A stretch of DNA of 64,000 nt from Diadophis punctatus similis (taxonomy: Eukaryota > Chordata > Lepidosauria > Squamata > Dipsadidae), in assembly GCA_023053685.1 (NCBI GenBank), contig JALIGW010000002.1, forward strand, positions 48,050,778 through 48,114,777, given 5' to 3'. Each line of letters begins with the position of its first letter. Position 1 is the first letter of the stretch. The notes under the pieces are model-generated. The model searched no databases. It was not told where the DNA came from and worked only from the letters and a program-made list of their open reading frames with translations. Below, in pieces: positions 11,341 to 25,795 of the stretch. The translations under genes and the position numbers were made by a program.

Positions 11341-12425
11341 ACTGGTTGTTTGCCCAGCTCCAGTCCATTTGGCATTTTAAAAAGATTGTTTTTGTATCTA
11401 TACCCAATTACCTTTATATAATTCACATTGAATCAGTGAGTTTTGAATAGAAGGATGTCACTGTGAAATCAGTGAAATTTATATTTAAATGTATATGTTT
11501 GTACATGTACAGTATGTATGTCCATGTGTGTACGCATATACATGCACATTTAGGCACACATATAGATAGTGAGGAGGAAGAATATTTTTTTAAAAGTTTG
11601 GATGCAGTATTGGCAAGAAATGTTTCAAATGTAACAGCAAGTGTCTTGGGCAGGATTAGTATGATAGCATTGGGCTAATATGTGCTTTTCAGTGCATAAT
11701 CTAATGCACGATTGATTTTACAGTCCATTGTATTAATTTCAACTTCCCTGAGAAACAGTGTGATGCAGTAGCTTGCCACATTTCTTTCCTGCAGCTTTCA
11801 TTTTGCTTCCAGGCTTAGTAAATGAACATAGGCAGAAAGAATAGATTTGTCATCTTCAGTAATGACACAGTGCCAAAGAGAACAAGAAAGAGAGTGAGAG
11901 CGAGAGAGAGAGATGACAGATTACAAAGAGCCACCTACACAGAATAATTGGAAGTAAATGACTAAAATACAAGACACAAATCTGAACATTCATTAGCACC
12001 CCATTTTGATAATATATAAAACACTTTAGTTACATTTGAGGACTAAGTTTATAACTCTTCCCCAAGCTGATTTGACGCATTGACCTCTGAGGGTGAAGGT
12101 TTGTCACGATGGGAATATTGCCAGTTGAGCATCTCTATTTCTAGGTTTATTGTATTTTTCTAATCAGCAGACATGTAACATGTATTACTGCGCATGTGTG
12201 CATTCCAGGAGTCTCCTCCTCTCCTGTGAGCCTCGCCCGAGGCAGACGTGAATTCTTAGCTGAGAAAATGTAGCTTAATAACGTACATATTCTTTTGTTA
12301 CTTTTGTACTGAAATAAATATTCTGTTAATTAGAATTGAATCTCAGTTTTATTTTCTAAGTAAGGATGACTTCAAGGAAGCAAGATCCTATATCACCTCT
12401 TTGATAGGAATAATTTTCTATCCGT
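11341..12425. other. Mostly unrecognised; possible decayed LTR at the right end
   Basis: From about 12175 to 12370, 'tgtaacatgtattactgcgc' and a later 'ctgaaataaatattctg' resemble gypsy-type LTR wording, but no matching 3' end or target duplication was found. The rest is unremarkable. Confidence 0.3.
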
Positions 12426-12544
12426 CAAGGTTCTTTCTCCATGCTTGTGGGTTGGTTTCTGAATGTTTCGTTATCAGGCTAGGTAATATAACCTGGTAAC
12501 GAAACATTCAGGAACCAACCCACAAGCTCAGAGAACGAACCTTC
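12426..12544. repeat. Foldback repeat, 53-bp arms
   Basis: Arms 12426-12478 and 12492-12544 are inverted copies with 46 of 53 positions matching around a 13-base spacer. The inner part, including 'gcttgtgggttggtt', is nearly perfect. Confidence 0.85.
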
Positions 12545-12695
12545 ACCCTCATACTACACCCGACCTACAGATATTCACCACTATTGCAAGCATTGACTTC
12601 TGCTGCTGTCCTATGGCCTAAAATGTATCCCTCCTAAAACATTATTTGATTAAATTTAATTAAAACTAAATATCATTGACTAAGTGCAATTAATA

Positions 12696-12929
12696 TAGCA
12701 ATAGCACTTAGACTTATATACCGCTTCATAGTGCTTTGCAGCCCTCTCTAAGCGGTTTACAGAGTTCAGCATATTGCCCCCAACAATCTGGGTCCTCATT
12801 TTACCCACCTCGGAAGGATGGAAGGCTGAGTCAACCTTGAGCCTAGTGAGATTCGAACAGCTGGACTGCTGAACTAGCAATCAGCTGAAGGTCGCAATGC
12901 TGCTTTTAACCACTGCGCTATCTCAGCTC
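12696..12929 (-). mobile_element. SINE-A (tRNA-derived squamate SINE)
   Basis: On the minus strand it starts with a tRNA-like head (A box near 'gcgcagtgg', B box near 'gttcgaatctcac'), has the conserved body 'ggttgactcagccttccatc' and ends '...agtctaagtgctattgct'. Nine copies of this type occur in the window. A pol III retroposon, not a working tRNA gene. Confidence 0.85.
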
Positions 12930-14165
12930 CTGATTAGTCTCTTAGGTTGATAAAATTATTCCTTCTGTGCCAGCTTTGAAAATTGTATCAAATATTTGGT
13001 GCTCTTGGGCTGCGTATTATATTCATCTTGAATGCCCCAGCTGCAGGAATGTTACCTGAATAAGGCAACAAACAGTTTTGTTGCAGCTCTTTCTCTTCCT
13101 CCATCTTGGTTGGTAGGTTGAATTTTAATTCTGGACTAGACTTGTTCCAGAGCTGCAGCAGTGAACCATGGCTACTTTGGACAGCGCATAAAAAGACGAT
13201 AGACTGTTTTAATATCGATACTGGTAAATAAAAGGTAGGGACAAAATAAAGGCAATGTCATGAGGACAAGGAAGTGGGGGAGGGGGAAGATTGCCAGAGC
13301 ACTTTTTAAAGATGATTGATTGCAACTGGAAAAATGTTATTGTTGACTTTGCACGAAGCTATTATTATCACCATTTACATTAAAAGCATAGAAAAGCCTG
13401 GGTTGACAAGTATTATTGTATGGGATTTATGTCAAACACAATGAATATTTCAAGGGGAGGATTGTGAGGGACCTGTTTAGACCAGGTTCAAATCTTGGCC
13501 AATTCAGGAAATTATCTGGAGACACTTTTGCACTTGCATCCATAGCAAGACAGTAATGGGGATAAAATGGACTAAAATAAACTACATGAAAGCTGCAGTT
13601 AGTCTTTTGGAGGAAAAAAGGAAGATTTAATAATTAATTTTAACAAAGATGCAATATTGCCTGTTGCAGGATACCATGATCTCACTGCTGAAAGAAAGCC
13701 AGCTGGGTTGCTGTCTCTTCCTCGAGGGAAAAAAAATAACAAATTGTTCACAAAAATCCAGCTGAACAAGCTAGATAATGCCTACAAAGTTTGTCACAGT
13801 TGTCCTTGATTCACACAACACTAGTTTGTTTAGTTTTAACTCAATACATTTTAGGAGCCTCACCATTGCAGTTTGTAAAACATGGCTTCTGAATTAGCAT
13901 TACCTAAAAAAATTAACTGTAATAGCACAACCTGGTATGATAGAACATGCTAAGATATAATGAAGGTTTTTTTTTTTTGCTTGTGTGCTATGAAAGCCCT
14001 GTTACTATGGTTTGTAATCTCTGGGCCCTGCCTTAATTTTTGGTATGAGCCCAGTCAGTTGTAGCTTATTCAATACATCTTGACTGAGGAAAGCATGGCC
14101 TACCACATTATATGAAAGCATAGCAGCATCTGCATTCTATCATTAACTGGCATCGTGTTTTAGCT
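12930..14165. other. No recognised feature
   Basis: Roughly 1.2 kb without identifiable repeats or exons. Confidence 0.4.
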
Positions 14166-14399
14166 TAGCAATAGCACTTAGACTTATATACTGCTTCATA
14201 GTGCTTTACAGCCCTCTCTAAGCAGTTTACAGAGTTAGCATATTGCCCCCAACAATCTGGGTACTCATTTTACCCACCTCGGAAGGATGGAAGGCTGAGT
14301 CAACCTTGAGCCGGTGAGATTTGAACCGCCGAACTGCAGCTAGCAGTCAGCTGAAGTAGCTTGCAGTGCTGCACTCTAACCACTGCGCCACCTCGGCTT
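14166..14399 (-). mobile_element. SINE-A copy
   Basis: Nearly full length, with the same head, body and tail as at 12696. Ends in 'gcgccacctcggct' (reverse of the tRNA-like start). Confidence 0.85.
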
Positions 14400-15018
14400 C
14401 CAGCTTCTATCTAGCACCACAGCTAAAGCAAGTGAAGGAACAAATAAAAGCTATCACCTGCCCAACTAAGATAAAGATATGGAACATGCTTTCAACAAGG
14501 CCCCTTCCAACTCTATTAATCTGTTAAATCTGTTAAAACAAACTGTAGATGTTTCAAAAGTCATGAAGCAAGAGTAGTGAGAAACTTTAAATACTCTTAA
14601 GATCTGTTAGATGAGAATCGTTCATGAACCTTAATGGAAATTTCTAACTTGAATTGTTAATAATGTTTGTTCTCAGAGGGTGGAGGAATTCATAAGAGGA
14701 TCAATTATTTTTGTTCTGATACTAAATAATAAGGAAAATTCAATCAAAGAAGTGGAGATACAGTACCATCATTATTAAGGGAAAGCGAGCTTTCATTATA
14801 TTCCCATAATGATATTCCCATCATTATTAAGGGAATGCTAGAGTTCTTGATTTTAACTAATGCTGAATAGATTTAATGGACATCATAGAACTCAGGTGAA
14901 AAAATAGCTTAAGGAAATAGCAATATGATTCCCTATCAGGATAAGAATATGGGGAAAAGGACTAAAGATCAATAGGAAATCATTGAAAGAATATACAGAT
15001 AAAGCACAGTTAGGAACA

Positions 15019-15021
<3 letters not shown>

Positions 15022-15083
<62 letters not shown>
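15022..15083. repeat. (CA)n microsatellite
   Basis: About 62 bp of uninterrupted CA. Confidence 0.95.
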
Positions 15084-15086
<3 letters not shown>

Positions 15087-15229
15087 GTAGGATACCAGAA
15101 AGGACCAATGTGGCTGAAAAAAAATGCAATGAATTGAAAACAACTACAGATGCATGGGAAAAGAGATAGGATGGGAAAAAGAAGCACTTAGATGTAGCAC
15201 GAAACTTTAAAGACACTGAGCTCAGAAGG

Positions 15230-15688
15230 AGCTGAGTGACTTAGCAAAAGAGGCAAGAAGAAGAAGGGTTTCTTCAGATAAGTTCAAAAGGAAAAAAAGA
15301 GAGAGAAAGGGATCAGTATACAAACTGCTCATTGAATATGGCAAAAAGCTAACAAAGAAAAAGTATTTTAGTTCAGTCTTCCCCAAGAGAGTACATATTT
15401 CACCAGGTAATTGTGAATAGCAGGAAGGATAAAGAGGCAGTAATAGAAGTGAGAGTTATCCTGGCTGGGGATATCTATTTAATTTTAATTACTTTGAACC
15501 TCTTGGACCAGATTAATTGCATCCCAGGTTATTGATCGTTTGTCCAAAACTCTATGTTTTACCTTTGAGGAATTCTGATGAATGGATGCCAATTGACTCG
15601 AGGAAGGCAAATGTTACCTATATTTTCAAAAGAGGAGAAAATGGGGATTCTGATGAACTACAGACTAATGTCAAACTGACATTAATTA
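15230..15688 (+). mobile_element. Possible decayed LINE reverse transcriptase remnant
   Basis: The frame near 15600-15685 reads 'KANVTYIFKRG' and resembles the 'W+KANV.PIFKKG...YRPVSLT' start of CR1-type reverse transcriptases. The similarity may resume after the SINE at 15689-15935 up to about 16850, with heavy decay. Low confidence. Confidence 0.35.
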
Positions 15689-15935
15689 ATTTATTTATTT
15701 ATTAGTGACATTTATATACCGCCTCATAGTGCAAGCACTCTCTAAGCAGTTTACACCAGTAAGCAATGTATATTTATATTGCCCCCAACAATCTGGGTCC
15801 TCATTTTACCTACCTCGGAAGGATGGAATGCTGAGTCAACCCTGAGCCGGTGAGATTTGAACCGCTGACCTCCGGATCACAGTCAGCTAAAGTGGCTTGC
15901 AGTACCCCACTCTAACCGCTGCGCCACCTCGGCTT
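15689..15935 (-). mobile_element. SINE-A variant with TTTA tail
   Basis: Head and body as in SINE-A, but the 3' part differs ('aagcactctctaagcagtttacaccagtaagcaatg') and ends in (TTTA)n in place of 'agtgctattgct'. The same variant occurs at 23590. Confidence 0.85.
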
Positions 15936-16880
15936 TTTCTACTCAGGAAACTTTTAAAGTATAGTACAAAGCTTGTTTGAGAGCATCTTTAAAAATGCAA
16001 TTATTACCAGGTATCAGGATGAATTAAGAATAAGCCTTACATATACCTTTCATCATTTTTTGATTAGACAACTTTATTTGGAGATTGTGACATTAGATAT
16101 CACAAATTTTAAAAAAAGAGTTTGATAAGTATGCCATGACAATCTGATCAGCAAACTAATCAAATAAGCTGACCTGAAAATCATATTCAAAATGTACTCA
16201 TAAATGGGTTCTCATTAAACTGGATGATTATCAAGTAAGGTGCTGAAAGGTCCACTCCGGAATCCTTCACTTTTTATTGACCTGAATAATTATGTTAAGG
16301 GTGCTTATCAAATATTCATAAAACTACTTTAGGGAGCTAATACTTTTGAGGACAAAAAAATAATTTAGCATATTGGTACACTAGTGAAATGTATTGAAAG
16401 TAATGAGACAAATTTTTATTGCAGAGTGTTTGATGTGAGAAACAGAAACTAAATGAGCACAATATAGAATGTGATAGTCAGGGGATACCTGACTATGTTA
16501 TGGTACTTGTGGAAAAAAAACTTGGAATAGGAATTACTTATCTAATTTTATTCAACAGAATGATTTTTTAGCAAAAAGAAAAAAAATGAATTTTAGGTAA
16601 CGTCAACAGAATAGTTTCCAAATCACCAGAATCGAAAGTTCAATTTTGTTGGTCAGATCCTGTCTTGAGTATTGTACCAATTAATGGGCAATTCCTTTCT
16701 AGAGATTCAAACAAACCAGAATATGTTCAGAACAAGGTAATGACTATGATCAGAGAACTAAATCCTATGAATAGAAATTGTGGAAATTTGGAATATTTAT
16801 TCCTGAGAGGGAATTATCCCTAACCCTTCAATTTATTCCTAAATTGATAGCACCCTTCAAATACTTGAAAGAATACCAAT
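15936..16880 (+). other. Possible continuation of a decayed LINE
   Basis: Weak resemblance to the downstream part of a CR1-type RT ORF (for example 'ggtccactccggaatccttc' near 16250, where a '.PQGS.LGP.LF' motif would fall). Frames are destroyed; this may be coincidence. Confidence 0.25.
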
Positions 16881-17119
16881 ACCAATAAGCACTTAGACTT
16901 ATATACCGCTTTACAGTGCTTTACAGCCCTCTCTAAGCGGTTTACAGAGTCAGCATATTGCCCCCGACAAATTGGGTCCTCATTTTACCCACCTCGGAAG
17001 GATGGAAGGCTGAGTCAACCTTGAGCCTCATGAGATTTGAACTGTCAAATTGCAAGCAACTAGCAGTCAGCAGAAGTAGCCTGCAGTACTGCACTCTAAC
17101 CATTGCACCACCACGGCCA
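16881..17119 (-). mobile_element. SINE-A copy
   Basis: Full-length tRNA-derived SINE of the standard type; diverged in the tRNA-like head ('cattgcaccaccacggc'). Confidence 0.85.
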
Positions 17120-19676
17120 TAAAGCCATAAGAAGACAAGACTTTTTCTCTGTTCTTCAGGACAGAGGAAGACAAAATCCAACTAAAAGCTAGCCAACATC
17201 ATTTTAGCAGTGAAACTAACTTCCCCTGTGTTTCCATTTATCTGTTTGGGACGTTTTTACTTGTATTCCTGTCCTTAACAGAAAGTTTAACAAAATGGCC
17301 TAAAGGTCTAATTCTAGATCAATCAACAGGAAATAGAGAATGGGCAAAGAAGACAAACTTTTCAATATGATACCAAACATCATTTATATATTAATTTTAT
17401 TGCATCATTTATATTTAATTCATTTCTAGACAGTTTACAATTATAAAACAAACTAAAACAATAATTATCATAAATGAAACAATAGAAACTCCTGAATACC
17501 CCCAAACCCTAAAGACTACTATTAAGAAAATATTTACAGATGAAAGCCAATTCTATGGACTATGAAGATTAGGATTAGTTAGTTATTGCTAAAGGAAGGA
17601 CATTCTGCTTGTGAGAATTGATTATGGAATTTTTCTGCTGTGTTTGATAGACAGTTTGGATGGTTGAAGAATTAGGTAAATTTGAATGGCTCAAAGAATT
17701 AGGTAAAGGTTTCACCTGCAAAGGAGTCTATTTATTGCTTCAGGGATGCACAATTGCACTTAAGATTTATTAAGCTGTTAATTCTAACCTTTTACCATGT
17801 AGGGTACTCCAATATTTTCTTATAAAGAGTTCCCAGTCTTCTCCCTAACTTGGTGGACTGACTTCATATAAGAGCACCTGCTTTTACTTCTGCCACTATT
17901 CCTTAAATTGCAGATTTCCCTCTCTTCCTTTCCCCTAAGCTTCCTTCATTTTCACCGTCTTTTCACACAATATATTCCCAGATTATGGTGTGTCTGTCTT
18001 GAAAGAAAACATTACCTTTTATCTCCTTTGCTTGCATCATATGACTGCTTCTTTCTCTTGGTCCCACAATAGTACAGTTGTCCTGACATTACATTCCTGG
18101 AGTCAGGTCTTATGTCTTTTTTAAAGGACTATATATGTTCTAGGCTCAAGATATCCCCCCTTTGTCCAACACAATTCAGTCCATTTCCCCCTCCCCGCCC
18201 GCCTGCCTGTTAACCTTGCTAGAGCAATCTTGACTTCCGGCCACATTTTCTGCTTTTATTTATCAGTTAGAAGCTGGCAATTAGGAAAAGAACATGGTTT
18301 CTTCCTGGAACAACAGTAACATTGCTGTATACGGAAGAATAGGTATAATGAAGAAGGTTGGCTTCCCTTCAAAATACAGGCATGAGGAGAAAATATACTT
18401 CTCTAGTCTATTACCGAGCTTATCCGGTGGCGCTGAGCTTCTGGGCTAATAAGCCATGATCTCATTAGTTGGTATCCTGATGTTTTGCCAGCAACTGTGG
18501 TTGGAATCTTCAGAGGTAAAAGTGCTCTGCTTTATAGCACACTTCTTGGCAACTCATTGAAAAGCTACTTTATTCTGTTAAATAGCAGGCTGTTCCAAAC
18601 TGTGTTATAAAGCTTCCTATTTATCATTTACCATTTCCAAACAATATTCCTATATTGTATGAAGGAAGCATATGTTTGCCTTGTGCAGCATAAGTTGGAG
18701 ACTTCGTTCACCCACATTTCATTTTAAAAAGTCACTTAATCCTTCACAATCTTGACTCCAGTACTAATTTTTTATTTATTATTCTTAAATCACTATTGCC
18801 TCCTCTCCTATACAGTAATAGATCTGCAAATTGAATAAATTTATCCTTGTGGTAGAAATATATCACAGATGAGCATTTAAGAGCACAGATGGTTTGATTG
18901 TCTGAGAAACCACTGCCTTTTTTTGCTTGCTTGTTCTGCAGTTATTGGTTTCCGTAGCAGATTCAGTTTATTTACCTACAACCCATTGATTGCAATTAAC
19001 TTTATATTTCATGGAAAGGCTCTAATCAGATATTTCTGGATTGCATTCAGTACAGTTATTATTTTCTCCCTGGCTGATATTGTTTGATACAATATCAGTT
19101 TAAGAGGTTCCTGGAATGTTATGAGATTCTTTTTTGTGCAGACAATAAGGACACCAGAATTTAACTTTGAATTATTTTTGCTTTTTTTATTTATAATAGG
19201 AGAAGTTGGTTATATTTAAATTGCTCTGATCAAATACTGCTTTAGCTTTTCACATTATACACCTTTTGTTATTGGCCAAAAAGAGCCCTATCTTCAAATC
19301 ATGGTGCTGAGTGCAGATTAGTTTATTTATTTATTTATTTTTGCTTGCTTACACGAAAGGTGCTATGTAGATGGGATGGGTTTGGATGTGTGATAGAGTG
19401 CCAGAGATGTCATGCAGGTTGGGGAGAGTGCACTGGTGATGCGGTAGATCAGGAAAGTGCCCAGGGTGCACAAAAGATCTGGGCCACAGGCTGAACAAAC
19501 ATTCTGAAAGAAGAGAAAAACTAATTGTGCTAGTGTTGTCCATAACATTTCATATGGACATGTTGTGGGAGTCAAATTTAACAGAAAGATAATTTTTTAG
19601 ATTTTGCAACTACTCTCAACTAACTCTTATTAACATAATCAAGACAGCAGTGTACTAATTTCATAATGGAAAGAAA
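17120..19676. other. Long stretch without recognised repeats
   Basis: About 2.5 kb of moderately AT-rich DNA with no repeat termini, long frames or RNA genes that can be supported. A phrase near 18480 ('ttttgccagcaactgtggtt...cttcagagg') resembles a dispersed squamate repeat fragment, but no boundaries are visible. Confidence 0.4.
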
Positions 19677-21056
<1,380 letters not shown>

Positions 21057-21840
21057 GAAGGATCTCTGAGAGAGACTCTAATCTCCTATATACTCCCCTG
21101 CCTTTCCTGGTGAAATGAAATCCTGTTTCCTCATTTCTCTGCTTCCAACCAAGTAGCTGATCAGATTGCTTACCTGTCTGACAGTGAAAAGGGAGAGGCA
21201 ACTATGACTCTATAAGTTGTGTTTCCTTTTTGGCTGAGCCTGTATATTATTTACAGGAACTATATAATAAATGCAGATGCACTTGACTGTTTGCTGTTGT
21301 ATAGTCTTTTTCTTTTGAGTGGGTTGTTCAAAGCCTATTGGTTGTGTGGCAATATAAGATTCTACCTGGAATCATGATTAGGAACAATAAATTATAAGAT
21401 TTATGGGAGCAAGAATATCTTGCAGTTTTAATGCCATATAATTACATAATGGGTGTGAAGAGAGAATTCATTATATAAGTTAATTTTATGGGGCAACTGT
21501 GCACTTTGTCATTCTCTTACCAGAAATTGTCTAGCAAAGTTTGTAGCTATGCTACGAATACTATAACATCATGAATTATTTCAGTGACACAGCAAAACAG
21601 TTTGGCATATTATGTAGCTGTGATTAGTCATGGACTGCCAGCCTTCTGACAGACCCAGCTGCCTAACTTGGCAAGCCACAAGAATGTATGAATTGCCTTC
21701 TGTGAATCACACCAAAATCATTCAGACCCCATATTGGCTTAACAGTGACCATCTTAATGCCCTACAGAAACACAAAAGTTGATTAAGCATTAAGCTTACA
21801 GAAACCTTTTTTATATTATAATATAATTTAATGCATGTAA
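21057..21840. other. No recognised feature
   Basis: Nothing identifiable between the GATA array and the SINE at 21841. Confidence 0.4.
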
Positions 21841-22394
21841 GAGCCGTGGTGGCGCAGTGGTTAGAGTGCAGTACTGCAGGCTATTTCTGCTGATCACCGG
21901 CTGCCAGCAGTTTGGCAGATCGAATCTCACCAGGCTCAAGGTTGACTCAGCCTTCCATCCAGCGGAGGGTTCTGGTTATTTTTGCTATTGATGAGCATGT
22001 GCAGAAGTGAACTCGCGTTCCATCGGGCGATTTCACTTCCGCGCATGCTTTGGACGACATTACAAGCTGAAACACAGCTGAGGAGCTTCTCAGCTGTGCT
22101 TCGTGGGAAGAATAAAGGTCGGTATTGAAACAAGGGCAGGTGGGAGGGCTTTTTTCCGACAGCTCAGGACGCGGAGAAGACGGGAAAAAGCGCCTAAAAA
22201 TGACATCATTGCCGGGCTCCTATCTGTGCGGCGTCCTGCACAGCCCCGGTAGGAACCCACCACTGCTTCCATCCTTCCGAGGTGGGTAAAATGAGGACCC
22301 AGATTGTTGGGGACAATATGCTGACTCTGTAAACTGCTTAGAGAGGGCTGGAAAGCACTGGAAAGTGGTATATAAGTCTAAGTGCTATTGCTAT
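21841..22394 (+). mobile_element. SINE-A copy interrupted by a hAT MITE
   Basis: Left half 21841-21959 ('gagccgtggtggcgcagtgg' to 'ccttccatc') and right half 22266-22394 ('cttccatccttccgagg' to 'agtgctattgct') join into one full SINE around the MITE at 21960-22265. The duplicated 8 bp lies in the SINE body. Confidence 0.9.
21960..22265. mobile_element. hAT-type MITE, family A, nested in a SINE
   Basis: 306 bp, starts CAGCGGAGGGTTCTGG and ends TAGGAACCCACCACTG. Exact 8-bp target duplication 'cttccatc' at 21952-21959 and 22266-22273. The inner part is GC-rich and non-coding. Confidence 0.92.
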
Positions 22395-22446
22395 GTTGGG
22401 ATTGTTTATAAATAACACAGTTTATGATTTATAAATACCATACTTA

Positions 22447-22449
<3 letters not shown>

Positions 22450-22506
<57 letters not shown>
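22450..22506. repeat. (GT)n microsatellite
   Basis: About 57 bp of GT, immediately left of a foldback arm. Confidence 0.95.
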
Positions 22507-22508
<2 letters not shown>

Positions 22509-22710
22509 CATCAAGGAACTACCAAGGGAAAAACCATACTGGTATATACATACATACATACATACATACATACATACATACATACATACATACAGTACAT
22601 ACATACATACATACATACATATATACATACATACATACTGTACATACAGTAGCTAGCCATGCCAGTGTTAGTGGGGGCATGGTTTTTGCCTTGGTAGTTC
22701 TTTGATGTTA
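22506..22710. repeat. Foldback with an (ATAC)n loop
   Basis: Arms 22506-22537 and 22679-22710 are 32-bp inverted copies with two mismatches. The region between holds an (ATAC)n array (about 22541-22648) and a short unique piece. The outer left side is the (GT)n array. Confidence 0.9.
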
Positions 22711-23589
22711 CCTAGTCAAGTAATGTCTGTAAACAAACAAACAAACATGCTCCAAGGATTCTATAGTACAACCCTGACCTATTCTTTTCTATTATAATAT
22801 TGATGTAATCAAGGGACTATGTTTGATAAGTAGCATAGTCATTTTTCAAGTATAATAGTTTTTCAATGCCAAGTGCAAGATAATAAATTCCATTTTATTG
22901 AAAACTACCGGTAAGCTGTTAATACTATTTCAGCTTGGTCCATTTTAGAACCAGTTGTTAACTGTTTATCAGAAGTATATGTCTTCTTTTCCTCAATGCG
23001 ATTAACATAATATATCAAATCATTCATTTATTATTAGTCAACAACCATTAACCATATATTTCAAGGGCAATGTATATTGTTTTGAAAATGCTGTCAGTGT
23101 AGTATAGCTTTCAATTTCATGCTCAGATCTGTTAAATTAAGACAGAGAAAAGACAATAAAAGCATTTTACTACGTGTGGAGTTTTATGATGCCATTAACT
23201 GTTCATCTGTCTAAATGTCTGATTATGTGCATATAAGACTTACTATGACAAACTTCCAATAAACATGTTTAATTAGTTTTAAAATGTACATCTTCAATTC
23301 AGTGATCTAATTCTTTTCAACTATTTTTACTGGAACACTACAGATTGAAAATATTATACTAATGAAAACAAACGTCTTTTTACAAGCATAATTAAAATTT
23401 TATGTGAAGCAGATCTGTAAACAACTGGGGTATTATTAAGCCAGTTCAATATAGTTTGTGAGAACCAGTTGTTATATTTCCCACGCATTACAGTAGGTAA
23501 GCCAAAAATACTGCAATAGACTTGCTTTTCCAGAAAAATGGTGATGCTTGGGCTCTAATTCTATTAAAAATACTGTGACTTCTATTGAT
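22711..23589. other. No recognised feature
   Basis: AT-rich; only a short (AAAC)n run near 22731. Confidence 0.4.
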
Positions 23590-23844
23590 TTATTTTATTT
23601 ATTTATTTATTTTGTGATATTTATATACCGCCTCACAGTGCAAGCACTCTCTAAGCGGTTTACACCAGTAAGCAATGTATATTTACATTGCCCCCAACAA
23701 TCTGGGTCCTCATTTTACCTACCTCGGAAGGATGGAAGGCTGAGTCAACCTTGAGCCGGTGAGATTTGAACTGCTGACCTGCGGATCAGTGTCAGCTAAA
23801 GTGGCCTGCAGTACCTGCCTCTAACCGCTGCGCCACCTCGGCTC
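23590..23844 (-). mobile_element. SINE-A variant with TTTA tail
   Basis: Same variant as 15689-15935, with good similarity over the full length and the tRNA-like head ending 'gcgccacctcggct'. Confidence 0.85.
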
Positions 23845-24875
23845 TTTTCTTTTTGAATAGACCCAATGTGCATAACAGTGGTTTATGGGTGAATATTTCT
23901 TCCAATTTTTCTGTGTACATATGCCCCTACAATTGGATTATATCAACCCAATTCCATCTGAATAGTGAATTTAGGATTGCGGCTAATGCCATTTAACTCG
24001 TAAATCCTTTAAATTGTTTTCTTTATCAGTAACAGCAAGTAGGATTTTGCCCAGAAATCAACTGCTAGCTAATGTGCCATTCTAAAGTCTTATTTAGTTT
24101 GATATATAATGTCCTTCACAATATTACAAGAGTGCTTTGCCAATGCTTTCTGCTGGGAAGTTTTCCAATTTTTGGTCTAGCCAAGGAGATCTCAAACTTT
24201 GCATACGACAACACCCCAAAGGATAAATAAACTTGCAATCCCTCTTCATGAATAAAGCTGTGATTTCATGTGATTAGGGTTGAACAAGAAATATATTTTA
24301 AAACAATAATTCTATTTTCATGTATATATAATAGGAGTTCTCCAACTTGACAGCACTCCCTTGCAGAGGCAAAATGAGGAGGAAAGAGCAACATTTGACA
24401 GTGTTTCTATTTTGCCTGCATAAGCCTAATCAATTGTATTAAAAAATTCAAAGTCTTCCCCTTCCTTGTTTGCAATCTGCACATAATTGTGAATCAGAGT
24501 TTGAGAACACATATCTGAATTATAACTCTGATATTCTAAAGTGATTCCCTCTCCAAGTATCAGGAAAAGTTGACTAAGTGCTTTGTTTTGAAAGTGAAGA
24601 GGCCAGTATTGAGATAATATATTGCAATTTTATGATAGAAAAGGCCAAAACTGTTTTACATAAATATTCTATGTACTGTAAATATTGGCCTTGGCAGATA
24701 AAGCTTTAGTAGTCACATTTTGACAAAATGTAGTTTCCAAATGATATTCAAAATAATGTAGATAGATTTGTGAACAAAAAGTACAGTTTCTAGGTTCAGT
24801 GTAACTTGCAGTTGCTTTAGGATAGAGGATTGTGTGGCTGTTGGATCTCGCTCGGTTCATATTAGAGTTATATAC
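23845..24875. other. No recognised feature
   Basis: About 1 kb without repeat termini or exons that can be supported. Confidence 0.4.
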
Positions 24876-25230
24876 AGGTAGTTCTCAAGTTATGGCCATA
24901 ATGGAGCCTGCCTATCATGATTGTAAGTCATGACAGTCGTAAAGTTGTTTGATTTATGACCTTCTTGCAGTGGTCATTAAGCAAATGCCATGATCATTAA
25001 GCGAATCAGTGGTTTGCTATGAGCATAGGTCTGCTGAAAACTGAAAGTAAAACACAGTCGTGTCACTGCAGGCCACTGCAAATGGTTACAAATGCAGCCT
25101 GGTTGCCAAGCACCCAAAGTAGAGTCATGTGACTGCAAGGGAACCATTGGAACTTTGAATCCAGGACATAAGTACCATCCATTGGAACATCGAATGGTCG
25201 CTAGGCAACCGGTCATGAAAGTCACATAAA
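24876..25230 (+). mobile_element. Tc1/mariner-like non-autonomous element
   Basis: Starts 'tacaggtagttctcaagtta', the terminus of the squamate mariner-type family, after a TA. The interior contains the repeated 'cattaagc(g)aa' phrases. The right terminus is not seen; it appears truncated. Confidence 0.6.
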
Positions 25231-25689
25231 TTAATATTTGCATCTGTGTTCAGTCTGACCCTGGATAGGATTACCCTGGTTGAATTTTCCAAAAAGAAGA
25301 TGAAAGAGCTACCCTAGGATGAATCTGTCACTAATAAGGCAGAATTCATTGAATTGAGAATCTTTCACCTTTTTCCTATAAATGTGTATCATCCCAAGTG
25401 TATTAACATTTTCCATTCCTCCCTTCTCTATGTTGTTACTCTTATTTCCTTTTCTTATTAATTTACAGGGATAATCTTCGTTATCCCATTGCCACTTCTT
25501 GTATAGGCTGAGCATTGCAAGCTGATGGATGCCCCAAGTGGTGGAGTCTGGCTCAAATGGATTGTAAGCAAGGGAAAAGAGATAGATAAAAGAATTGCTT
25601 AGGAGAATTCAACTCGTAACTTTTCGTTGTACCAAGATTTCCTTCCATTTCACTGGTACCAACAAACAGCAATAGCAACTAACACTACT

Positions 25690-25795
25690 ATGTGATTGCC
25701 ATCTTATAATTTTGTAAGCCGTCTGAAATCATCTATGTATGAGTTGGGCGGCTATTTAAAATTGTTTAATAAGTAAATAAATAAATTTGGTTTGA
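25690..25795 (+). mobile_element. LINE 3' end, L2-like
   Basis: 'gtaagccgtctgaaatcat' and 'gagttgggcggctattta' followed by an (AAAT) tail matches the L2-type 3' UTR pattern seen elsewhere in the window. No coding part remains. Confidence 0.45.

Noticed and set aside
12175..12370. Possible second gypsy-type LTR
   Set aside because: It starts TGTAACATG and has AATAAA, but no 3' end or target duplication could be found.
21841..22394. tRNA-like head with A and B boxes
   Set aside because: It belongs to a SINE that has many copies and a non-tRNA body; it cannot fold as a normal tRNA gene.
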